Shown: piece by piece, positions 1 to 6,355 of the stretch
How the letters are laid out: each line of letters opens with the position of its first letter
Position numbering within the stretch: position 1 is the first letter of the stretch
Source of the DNA: Bacteroidales bacterium
Lineage (GTDB): Bacteria > Bacteroidota > Bacteroidia > Bacteroidales > P3
Direction: 5' to 3'
DNA: 12,575 bases
Assembly (NCBI GenBank): GCA_017632095.1
Contig: JAGBSA010000148.1
Location: forward strand, 1 to 12,575
Made by a program: the position numbers and the translations under genes
The notes under the pieces: generated by a model
Seen by the model: the letters and a program-made list of their open reading frames with translations, nothing else
Databases searched by the model: none
What the model was told of the DNA's origin: nothing

Positions 1-1750
1 CAACTATACAAGAATACTTCGGAGCATCAGCCGGGAAATATCCAACAAAAGAAGCTCTGTTATATTTCTTGTTTTCTCCATTTTTACCATAGTTTTCCTC
101 AGCTGTACCAGATTTACCTGCAATTCCATAAGAAGCACTTCTTAATCTTCGAGCAGTTCCATTTTGAACTACTCCTTTTAATATGCTATGCAATTTATCT
201 CTTGTTTCTTTCTTACAAATTCTTTCCGATGTTACTACTGGTTCAAAAGTTTTCACTTCTTTACCATCTCGTACAAGAGCTTTAACAAATGCAGGTTTTA
301 CCATCTTTCCGTCATTAGCTATTGCATTATAGAAAGTCAACATTTGTAACGGAGTCATTTGCGAACCATAACCATAACTTTTCCATAGCAAATCCGTCAT
401 ATTATCGGTTGGTCCAATCTTTGGCTTAGGTTCATGCACGTCTATATCCAAGTCAAGTGGCTCAAAACGAAAATATTTCATCAAATCATCTCTAAATTGA
501 GAGCGTTTATTTCTATAAAGCCTATAAACAATATCACTAATTCCAACATTAGATGAAATCTCTAAAGCTCTTGCGAAAGAGACTTCTGTTATAATTCTAT
601 TTCCAACGTCTTTTACAGCATCTTTAGTTCCAGGAAAATTCTTTATACCTATGCTTACAATATCGGAAGTGTCTGCAAGACCTTTATCTAACAACATCAT
701 AGCTGTTACAATCTTGAAAGTGGAACCTGGTTCATAAGAATTGGTAATTGCAATATTATTATTCTCAACGTAGTCTCCATTTTCGTTTAATGCCAAACTG
801 GATATCGCCTTTATTTGTCCCGTTTTAACTTCCATCAAGACCACACAACCACTCTCAGCATCATTGCTATCAAGACAACTTCTCAAAGAATTTTCAGCCA
901 ATTCCTGAAGACTAATATCCAATGTCGTTACAACATCTAAGCCATCTATTGTATTTATTCTTTCGTTTGGATCAACAGGCACCCATTCTCCAGGATTTAT
1001 CTTTCTTTCTCTCCTCACACCCTGAACTCCTGACAACTCTTTAGAATACTTTCCATCAATCCCATTAAAGCAAGTATCACAACCGCTAACGCTTACTCCG
1101 ATTGTTCGTCTTGCTAATGGATAATATGGATATATACGTTTGAAACTTTCTTCAACATGAACTGCTCCGATAAACCTATATATACCTGTTGGTTGTTTAT
1201 TCTTTTTCAATTTCTGATAGCCCAACATAGGAAATCTTCTCATACGTTCAAGTTGTTCTTTTGAGACCTTTCTTGCCACAAGTACATATCTCGATTTCTT
1301 TTTTCTATTTTCCAAGAAATACTTTTTGTATCCAGCTACTGATTTTGGGTTTTTAGAATCTTGGAATAACCTCGCTAAACTATCACTCAAAGGACCTACA
1401 CCCCTATTAAATGATTTATCCGAAATTACATACTCTTTAACTGTAACACCTTTTGACTTTTTCTCGCATTCTCCCAAATCTATATAAACATCATACTGAG
1501 ATTCATTCGTCGCTAGCAAAAGATATTCTCCGTTATCTGGGTCTATCGCATATATATTCCCTCTTTTAGCCTCAATTTTCTTATCTCGCTGAGTTGTTTC
1601 TTTTTCTCGATTCTTATAATGCTCGTATTTGGCAGTTTTCAAGTAAATCGCTTTACCCAAAACGACTAATAGCAATAGAAAAAACACAGAAAAGACTATG
1701 CCTAATCTGGAATCCATTTGATATTTATCTGCATTACTATTAGTACTCAT
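1..1750 (-). CDS. ftsI: Division-specific peptidoglycan transpeptidase FtsI (PBP3 type), 3' end beyond window
   Basis: This class B penicillin-binding protein cross-links septal peptidoglycan in the periplasm. The 583 visible residues begin with a short cytoplasmic tail and one membrane anchor (about residues 16-37). A PBP dimerisation region follows (about 60-260), then the transpeptidase domain. The three catalytic motifs are visible: SxxK as STFK at 343-346 (nucleophile S343), SxN as SSN at 399-401, and KSG at 546-548, where many FtsI proteins have KTG. The reading frame is open to the window edge, so the C-terminus is missing. Family members in this phylum are somewhat longer and may end in a PASTA domain, which cannot be checked here. 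The ATG at 1750 lies 4 nt after the ftsL stop and has a good GGAG site upstream. A CxxC pair (C224, C227) sits in the non-catalytic region. Family and function are secure; assignment to FtsI rather than another class B PBP rests on the dcw context. Confidence 0.95.
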   Translation of the reverse strand, partial: MSTNSNADKYQMDSRLGIVFSVFFLLLLVVLGKAIYLKTAKYEHYKNREKETTQRDKKIEAKRGNIYAIDPDNGEYLLLATNESQYDVYIDLGECEKKSKGVTVKEYVISDKSFNRGVGPLSDSLARLFQDSKNPKSVAGYKKYFLENRKKKSRYVLVARKVSKEQLERMRRFPMLGYQKLKKNKQPTGIYRFIGAVHVEESFKRIYPYYPLARRTIGVSVSGCDTCFNGIDGKYSKELSGVQGVRRERKINPGEWVPVDPNERINTIDGLDVVTTLDISLQELAENSLRSCLDSNDAESGCVVLMEVKTGQIKAISSLALNENGDYVENNNIAITNSYEPGSTFKIVTAMMLLDKGLADTSDIVSIGIKNFPGTKDAVKDVGNRIITEVSFARALEISSNVGISDIVYRLYRNKRSQFRDDLMKYFRFEPLDLDIDVHEPKPKIGPTDNMTDLLWKSYGYGSQMTPLQMLTFYNAIANDGKMVKPAFVKALVRDGKEVKTFEPVVTSERICKKETRDKLHSILKGVVQNGTARRLRSASYGIAGKSGTAEENYGKNGENKKYNRASFVGYFPADAPKYSCIV

Positions 1751-1754
1751 TGTT

Positions 1755-2063
1755 TTACTCCGCTATAAATATTACCTCTTTTATCGGTTCCCTCGAAATA
1801 TCCACGCCAAGTGGCTGTAGTTTCTCTGCAAGCTTGTGCATCATGATAGAGTTCTGGTATTCAGTTCTTAATTTTGTGTGTTCAACTGTCAGCATTTTTA
1901 TTTCATGAGAACAAGTTTCTATATCCTTAACTGTAATCTCTATATTATATCTATTACTTATGTAAATAATACACAAGAACGCAACTAACACAAACAATAA
2001 TAAATTGGAGGTTAGCCAACCCTTCAATAAAAATTTCCCTTGTATTATTTCCCTTATCTTCAT
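1755..2063 (-). CDS. ftsL: FtsL-like cell division membrane protein
   Basis: This is a 102-residue bitopic protein with a short basic cytoplasmic N-terminus (MKIREIIQGKFLLKGW). It has one membrane segment at about residues 18-37 and a periplasmic tail (about 40-90) with the hydrophilic, heptad-like pattern expected of a coiled coil. FtsL proteins are very divergent in sequence. The call therefore rests on size, topology and position between rsmH and ftsI, where ftsL sits in many dcw clusters. FtsL normally pairs with FtsB and FtsQ and helps activate FtsW/FtsI in the divisome. The ATG lies 3 nt after the rsmH stop and the stop is 4 nt before ftsI, so it is almost certainly co-translated with its neighbours. 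No catalytic motif is visible. Confidence 0.8.
   Translation of the reverse strand: MKIREIIQGKFLLKGWLTSNLLLFVLVAFLCIIYISNRYNIEITVKDIETCSHEIKMLTVEHTKLRTEYQNSIMMHKLAEKLQPLGVDISREPIKEVIFIAE
1758..1761 (-). promoter_or_regulatory. Ribosome binding site of ftsI
   Basis: On the minus strand GGAG lies 7 nt before the ftsI ATG, and its last bases run into the TAA stop of ftsL (GGAGTAA). It supports the ATG at 1750 as the start and suggests translational coupling between ftsL and ftsI. Most other genes in this window lack such a clear Shine-Dalgarno match, as is usual in Bacteroidota. Confidence 0.5.
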
Positions 2064-2066
2064 TCT

Positions 2067-2972
2067 TTATTTCATTTTAGCGATTCGAAGTTTCGCACTT
2101 CTAGAACGAGGATTCATTTCCATCTCTTCAAGACTTGCCGTGATAGGTTTTCGAGTCAATACCTCAAACGGACTTATCACATTACCAAAAAAGTCTTTAT
2201 TTATCTTACCATCACAATTTCCAGATTTCATGCAATTCTTTACCAACCTATCTTCCAAAGAATGATAACTCATAACAACCAAACGTCCTTCTGGAGCCAA
2301 GACCTTTTCACATTGTTCCAACATCTTTTTCAGACAAGGCATTTCTTGATTAACCTCAATCCTCAATGCCTGAAACACCTTTGCGAAAAACTTATTCTCT
2401 TTTCCTTTTGGAGCACATTTTGACAAAGTTTCCATCAAATCAGTCGTAGAAAACAAACCACTTTCCTGCTTTGCAACAATTGTTTTGGCAATGTTATAAG
2501 CATTATTCAGTTCTCCGTACTCACTAAATATTCTACATAATTCCTCATGAGAGTAAGAATTGACGATATCTGCTGCAGTCAATCCTTTTTTATAGTTCAT
2601 TCGCAAATCCAAATCCCCTTCAAACCTGGTACTAAAGCCTCTTGAAGCACAATCTATTTGATGTGATGAAATACCTAAGTCAGCCAATATACCATCTACT
2701 TTACCTGCTCTAAACAATTTAAGACTCTCTTCGAGCTTTTCAAAATTTTCCTCGATTAAACAAAATCTGTCATCGTCAATTGCATTGTTTACAGCATCGG
2801 GATCTTGATCAAAAGCAAACAACCTTCCTTCCTCAGAAAGCCTTTCTAATATCGCTTTTGAATGTCCACCTCCACCAAAGGTAACATCAACATAAGTGCC
2901 ATCAGGCTTTATATTCAAAGCCTCCATGCACTCATTCAACATAACAGGTACATGATATACTTCCTCAGACAT
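2067..2972 (-). CDS. rsmH: 16S rRNA (cytosine(1402)-N(4))-methyltransferase RsmH
   Basis: RsmH (MraW) methylates N4 of C1402 in 16S rRNA at the ribosomal P site, using S-adenosylmethionine. With the ATG at 2972 the protein has 301 residues, normal for the family. Family signatures in order are YHVPVML near the N-terminus (6-12), the SAM-binding glycine motif DVTFGGGGHS (29-38), DLGISSHQID (98-107), LDLRM (121-125), FQALRIEVNQE (200-210), SYHSLEDR (235-242) and the C-terminal NPRSRSAKLR (287-296). An in-frame GTG at 2987 would add five residues and overlap mraZ by 14 nt. I prefer the ATG, because it lies 1 nt after the mraZ stop, has GAAG upstream, and puts the conserved YHVPVML at the usual distance from the start. 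The gene is part of the tightly packed mraZ-rsmH-ftsL-ftsI unit. Confidence 0.95.
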   Translation of the reverse strand: MSEEVYHVPVMLNECMEALNIKPDGTYVDVTFGGGGHSKAILERLSEEGRLFAFDQDPDAVNNAIDDDRFCLIEENFEKLEESLKLFRAGKVDGILADLGISSHQIDCASRGFSTRFEGDLDLRMNYKKGLTAADIVNSYSHEELCRIFSEYGELNNAYNIAKTIVAKQESGLFSTTDLMETLSKCAPKGKENKFFAKVFQALRIEVNQEMPCLKKMLEQCEKVLAPEGRLVVMSYHSLEDRLVKNCMKSGNCDGKINKDFFGNVISPFEVLTRKPITASLEEMEMNPRSRSAKLRIAKMK

Positions 2973-2973
2973 A

Positions 2974-3441
2974 CTAAAAATCTTCACACCCTTTTACAAC
3001 ACCGCTCAACAACGCCTCCGCTGAAGCCACATAGTCAAAGTCATCGTTGTCAATCTCGTTGTAAGTCTTGGCGTCCCAGATTTCCATGTATTTTCCCGAA
3101 GCAACGACAACAATATCTTTGTCAATATTTGCGGTAGTTCGTTGTTCGACAGGAATAAGAATGCGATCGTTGCCGTCAAGCTCGATAATGTTAGCTTGAG
3201 TCAAACGTCTGAACAATCGCTTGGCATTAGGATTATAGGGATTTAAGTTTTCCTGAAGTCTCTCTACTTCTTTCTGAAAATCTGAATAGGTAAATAGTTC
3301 CAAGCATGCGTTGTATATACTTTTCCTGACAACAAAGCGTACGTCATCACTCGCAATAATCTGCGTCTTCAAAGCGACTGGTAATTTGAACCTGCCGTTT
3401 GAATCAACTTTACAAAATTCGACTCCTACGATTAATGACAT
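2974..3441 (-). CDS. mraZ: Division/cell wall cluster transcriptional regulator MraZ
   Basis: MraZ is a DNA-binding protein of the SpoVT/AbrB-like double-wing fold. It forms ring-shaped oligomers and controls its own dcw operon. The 155-residue product shows the two diagnostic repeats: DSNGRFKLP at 13-21 and the degenerate DGNDRILIP at 89-97. The conserved GKYMEIWD follows at 116-123. Length is normal (about 140-155). The ATG at 3441 is the only start that keeps the N-terminal strand before the first repeat. It is the first gene of the minus-strand cluster, with rsmH starting 1 nt after its stop. Candidate MraZ binding boxes lie 72-96 nt upstream of its start, fitting autoregulation. Confidence 0.93.
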   Translation of the reverse strand: MSLIVGVEFCKVDSNGRFKLPVALKTQIIASDDVRFVVRKSIYNACLELFTYSDFQKEVERLQENLNPYNPNAKRLFRRLTQANIIELDGNDRILIPVEQRTTANIDKDIVVVASGKYMEIWDAKTYNEIDNDDFDYVASAEALLSGVVKGCEDF

Positions 3442-3512
3442 GATTAACTACTTTTTTCAGCTTGTAAAATTACTACTTTTATTCCAAAAAAGAACAGTTG
3501 TTGAAAACTTTT

Positions 3513-3537
3513 TACCATTTAGTTCCAAAAAATCCCA
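3513..3537 (-). promoter_or_regulatory. Candidate MraZ box: three TGG repeats at 10-bp period
   Basis: Read on the minus strand, TGGGA (3537-3533), TGGAA (3527-3523) and TGGTA (3517-3513) occur as direct repeats with exactly 5 nt between them. Known MraZ sites are closely spaced direct repeats of a TGGGN-like pentamer with 5-nt spacers upstream of mraZ, so the geometry matches, though only the first box is a full TGGG. A fourth TGGAA at 3486-3482 is out of the 10-bp phase. The position upstream of mraZ fits autoregulation of the dcw cluster. A matching TTTG/TAnnTTTG promoter for mraZ was not convincing; TAATTTTA at 3472-3465 is the nearest -7-like element. Confidence 0.6.
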
Positions 3538-3665
3538 TTCAATTTTCACTTATATACGTTCAAAAAGCACAAATGTTACAATTAAAGAACAGAAAAACAT
3601 ATCTAAAAATCAGTTAATTAGAATAAAAAGACATTTTTTTGAAATCAAATTGCAATTCAACTTCT

Positions 3666-3673
3666 TATCTTAG
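3666..3673 (+). promoter_or_regulatory. Possible -7 element for apbE
   Basis: TATCTTAG matches the Bacteroidales -7 consensus TAnnTTTG at all but one fixed base and is followed by C, as is common. It lies 28 nt before the ATG at 3702, leaving room for a short leader. The nearest TTTG (3638-3641) is 24 nt upstream, longer than the usual 19-21, so the -33 element is weak. If real, it places transcription start downstream of 3639 and supports the ATG at 3702 as the apbE start. The rest of the 260-nt divergent region is very AT-rich and shows nothing else clear beyond the mraZ boxes. Confidence 0.35.
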
Positions 3674-3701
3674 CATTTCAAACAAATCTTATTCCATTAT
3701 C

Positions 3702-4757
3702 ATGAATAAACAATTTAAGAAAGGCATATTTTATCTCTTCACAAGCATGATTTTGTTATCTTGTAGCAACAAGAAAGATGAAAAAATGCAAAAACACACT
3801 CTCGATGGCAGAACGCAAGGAACATACTACCATATAGTATATTATAATTTCGAAGACAAGATTGCAAATAGCAAAGGCACAATTACTTCCGAAAAAGTGA
3901 AGAAAGGAATAGATAGTATCTTGAATGCAATAGATGCAAGTCTTTCTTTATGGAATCCACAATCCACTTTGAGCAAAGTAAACAAAAACGAAACGACTTC
4001 ACTCGACAACATATTTTTAGAAAACTTCAAAGCCTCTAAACACTTTTGGAAATTAACCGACGGATATTTCGATATAACAGTTGCACCCTTGATAAAAGCA
4101 TATGGATTTGCCAACGAAAAACGTCAAAAGCTCACACCAGAACAACAGGTCGCAATTATGCAATACATAGGCTTTGAAAAAGTAAATCTAATCGACAACA
4201 AAATAAAGAAAGACTTTGAAGAAATACAGTTAGATTTCAATGCAATAGCTCAAGGCTACACAACAGACAAAATAAGTGAGTATCTACGAAAACACAACAT
4301 CAATTCGCACATTGTAGACGTAGGAGGCGAAGTCTATGCCGCCGAAAAAAAACCGGATGGTCAAAAATGGAGAGTTGCAATCGAAGAACCAAGCGACAGT
4401 ATAGACGCTCCAAGGGAGTACAACTCTTTTATAAAACTGGAAAACCAAGCAATAGTCACAAGCGGTAGCTATAGAAAATTCATAATCGAAGATGGGGTAA
4501 AATACTCTCATACAATAAATCCCAAAACCGGAGAGGCGATCAAGCACAATCTTCTAAGCGTTTCTGTAACTGCAAAGAATGCAACCGCAGCAGATGCAAT
4601 CGCCACAGCCTTTATGGCAATGGGAATGGATAAAGCGAAAGAATTTATCGTTAAGAACCCGGAATACGGAGCATTTTTCATATTCTGCGACGACAAGGGC
4701 AAGACAAAAACCTGTGCTACCAAACAAATCGAAAGCCTAATCGAAATAGTAGAATAG
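3702..4757 (+). CDS. apbE: FAD:protein FMN transferase, lipoprotein (ApbE)
   Basis: ApbE attaches FMN from FAD to a Thr/Ser of extracytoplasmic flavoproteins such as the NqrC/NqrB or RnfG/RnfD subunits, with Mg2+ as cofactor. The 351-residue product starts with a lipoprotein signal: basic MNKQFKKG, a hydrophobic core, and lipobox LLSC with acceptor C21. Family motifs in order are TQGTYYH (38-44), GYFDITVAPL (121-130), LDFNAIAQGY (177-186), VDVGGE (205-210), TSGSYRKF (253-260), HTINPKTG (270-277) and the metal-binding C-terminal stretch ATAADAIATAF with D298 and T302. An in-frame ATG at 3639 would add 21 residues before the signal peptide and precede the likely promoter, so 3702 is preferred. 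It diverges from mraZ and is followed 4 nt later by a helicase gene with no obvious functional tie. No target flavoprotein is encoded in this window. Confidence 0.93.
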   Translation: MNKQFKKGIFYLFTSMILLSCSNKKDEKMQKHTLDGRTQGTYYHIVYYNFEDKIANSKGTITSEKVKKGIDSILNAIDASLSLWNPQSTLSKVNKNETTSLDNIFLENFKASKHFWKLTDGYFDITVAPLIKAYGFANEKRQKLTPEQQVAIMQYIGFEKVNLIDNKIKKDFEEIQLDFNAIAQGYTTDKISEYLRKHNINSHIVDVGGEVYAAEKKPDGQKWRVAIEEPSDSIDAPREYNSFIKLENQAIVTSGSYRKFIIEDGVKYSHTINPKTGEAIKHNLLSVSVTAKNATAADAIATAFMAMGMDKAKEFIVKNPEYGAFFIFCDDKGKTKTCATKQIESLIEIVE

Positions 4758-4761
4758 TAAA

Positions 4762-6165
4762 ATGTTTTTACAGCAACTTCAATCTGCGTTCCAACACAAT
4801 TTTACCGAAGATCAAGAAATTTTGGCAAAGAAATTGTCTAATTTTTTGTTCCATTCGCCCGAGCAAAACCTCTTTATAATCAACGGATACGCCGGAACAG
4901 GAAAGACAGGTATGATGTCGGCATTAGTAAAAACGCTTCCAATTTACGGAATCAAGTCTGTACTGCTTGCACCCACCGGAAGAGCGGCCAAAGTCTTGAG
5001 TAAATATTCCGAAAAGGCCGCTTCGACAATACATAAGCACATTTACTATTCCTCAGTTGACGCAAACGGAAACTTTAACTTGAAATTAAAACCCAACAAA
5101 GCGAACAACACAATCTATATCGTCGATGAAGCGTCCATGATCGATAATCAAACGGCATTATTCAACGAAAGAAACTTGCTAAACGACCTTGTGTACTATT
5201 GTCTTAACGGAAGAGGAAACAAAATCATAATGATAGGCGATTCAGCCCAACTTCCGCCGATTGGAAGCAAAAACTCACCTGCCTTAGACAAAGATTGCAT
5301 TGAATCAGTCTTCAATTTCTCCGTCGGTTATCACCATTTGACGCAGGTAGTCCGCCAAGCATTGCAATCAGGCATACTAAAGAACGCCTCAAACATACGT
5401 TGGGCATTGGCAAACAAGAGAATAAGACTGCCAATCTTCAAAACAAAAGAGCTATTTGACGTAAAAATTGTTGAAGCCTTCGAATTGGAAGAAACACTTC
5501 AAGACGCTTATCGACAAAACGGCACAAACGAAGTTCTAATCATCACAAGGACAAACAAACTCGCCAATCAAATAAACCAATACGTCAGAAGCCGAATCCT
5601 TGACAAAGAAAACCAAATAGACATAGGCGAAACAATAATGTCAATCAAAAACAACTACTATTGGACTGAGAAATCAGCACTCACAGACTTCATTGCAAAC
5701 GGAGATATGCTCAAAATAACCCGCATATTCGGCTACGAAGAACGATATGGCTTGCAGTTTGCGGACGTAGCCGTTCAATTCGTTGATTATCCCGAAGAAA
5801 GCGAATTGGAGGTCTGCGTAATATTGGATACATTGTTTGAAAATACCGCCTCGCTTTCAAGTGATAAACAACAGAAACTTTATGACGGCTTATTAGAACA
5901 CTATTCACAGATAAGCAATGATAAATCCGTCATTAAGCAAAGCATAAAACAAGACAAGTATTACAACGCTCTGCAAATCAAATTCTCAAATGCACTCACC
6001 TGTCACAAGGCTCAGGGTGGCGATTGGAAGACTGTGTTTATCCAACAAGGCTTTTTCTCTGACGAAATGCTCGATGAGGAATACTTCCGTTGGCTTTACA
6101 CCGCTGTAACAAGAGCTAAGCAACAGCTTTATTTAGTTAACTTTTCCGAAGATTTTTTCCTCTAA
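4762..6165 (+). CDS. Compact RecD/Dda-like SF1B DNA helicase
   Basis: This predicted ATP-dependent 5'-to-3' DNA helicase has 467 residues. Superfamily 1 motifs are complete and in order: Walker A GYAGTGKT (42-49), motif Ia APTGRAAKVL (70-79), Walker B VDEAS (121-125), motif III GDSAQLPPIG (159-168), the arginine motif VVRQ (196-199), motif V LTCHKAQGGDW (412-422) and motif VI YTAVTRAKQQLYLV (446-459). The C-terminal part is the UvrD_C_2-type module typical of RecD2 and phage T4 Dda. The protein lacks the long N-terminal region of RecD2 and no RecB/RecC partner is nearby, so it should not be called RecD of a RecBCD complex. Similar short proteins are common in Bacteroidota chromosomes. A role in replication-fork or repair work is inferred from family only. 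It follows apbE by 4 nt and is probably co-transcribed with it; hairpin-forming repeats follow its stop. Confidence 0.9.
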   Translation: MFLQQLQSAFQHNFTEDQEILAKKLSNFLFHSPEQNLFIINGYAGTGKTGMMSALVKTLPIYGIKSVLLAPTGRAAKVLSKYSEKAASTIHKHIYYSSVDANGNFNLKLKPNKANNTIYIVDEASMIDNQTALFNERNLLNDLVYYCLNGRGNKIIMIGDSAQLPPIGSKNSPALDKDCIESVFNFSVGYHHLTQVVRQALQSGILKNASNIRWALANKRIRLPIFKTKELFDVKIVEAFELEETLQDAYRQNGTNEVLIITRTNKLANQINQYVRSRILDKENQIDIGETIMSIKNNYYWTEKSALTDFIANGDMLKITRIFGYEERYGLQFADVAVQFVDYPEESELEVCVILDTLFENTASLSSDKQQKLYDGLLEHYSQISNDKSVIKQSIKQDKYYNALQIKFSNALTCHKAQGGDWKTVFIQQGFFSDEMLDEEYFRWLYTAVTRAKQQLYLVNFSEDFFL

Positions 6166-6166
6166 A

Positions 6167-6248
6167 CTAAAACGACGTTTCGCTCTTACTGAAACGAAGT
6201 TTCAAGAAATTATTTCTTCGTTTTAGAAAATTAAAACGCCGTTTCGCT
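6167..6248 (+). repeat. Intergenic repeat pair and nested hairpins after the helicase gene
   Basis: Two 17-nt direct copies, TAAAACGACGTTTCGCT (6168-6184) and TAAAACGCCGTTTCGCT (6232-6248), differ at one base and start 64 nt apart. Each holds the palindrome AAACG-N-CGTTT. Between them, GAAACGAAGTTTC (6191-6203) is itself a dyad, and AAACGAAG (6192-6199) can pair with CTTCGTTT (6216-6223) around a 16-nt loop. CTAAAACGA (6167-6175) can instead pair with TCGTTTTAG (6218-6226), so the two stems compete. The segment starts right after the helicase stop and could end transcription, but no clean U-tract follows. The CGTTTCGCT core recurs at 12229-12237. Confidence 0.6.
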
Positions 6249-6298
6249 AAACACCATATCAAGAAAGAGCCAAATACTCTCTTTATTTGGAAATTTTA

Positions 6299-6329
6299 TT
6301 TGCTATTTCCTTATTTATGTTTACCTTTG
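6299..6329 (+). promoter_or_regulatory. Bacteroidales sigma-ABfr-type promoter
   Basis: TTTG at 6299-6302 is followed after exactly 19 nt by TACCTTTG at 6322-6329, a full match to the Bacteroidales housekeeping pattern TTTG-N19-TAnnTTTG. The downstream ATG at 6356 would have a leader of roughly 20 nt. The -7 element forms the left arm of an inverted repeat, TACCTT-TGC-AAGGTA (6322-6336), which may be a regulator site. This promoter should drive the FAD/Fe-S oxidoreductase and possibly the two genes behind it. Confidence 0.8.
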
Positions 6330-6355
6330 CAAGGTAGATAATTCGAAAGTTTCTA

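Noticed and set aside
436..438. Degenerate KTG motif (KSG) as a sign of an inactive FtsI
   Set aside because: KSG occurs in many active penicillin-binding proteins, and the SxxK and SxN motifs are intact.
2040..2423. 127-codon plus-strand open frame across ftsL/rsmH
   Set aside because: It is antisense to well-supported rsmH, with no motif or promoter; a shadow frame.
2972..2987. GTG at 2987 as the rsmH start
   Set aside because: It overlaps the mraZ end by 14 nt and has its purine-rich stretch too close to the codon. The ATG at 2972 puts the conserved YHVPVML at the expected place.
3639..3701. N-terminal extension of apbE from the ATG at 3639
   Set aside because: It would place 21 polar residues before the lipoprotein signal peptide and start upstream of the likely promoter element at 3666-3673.
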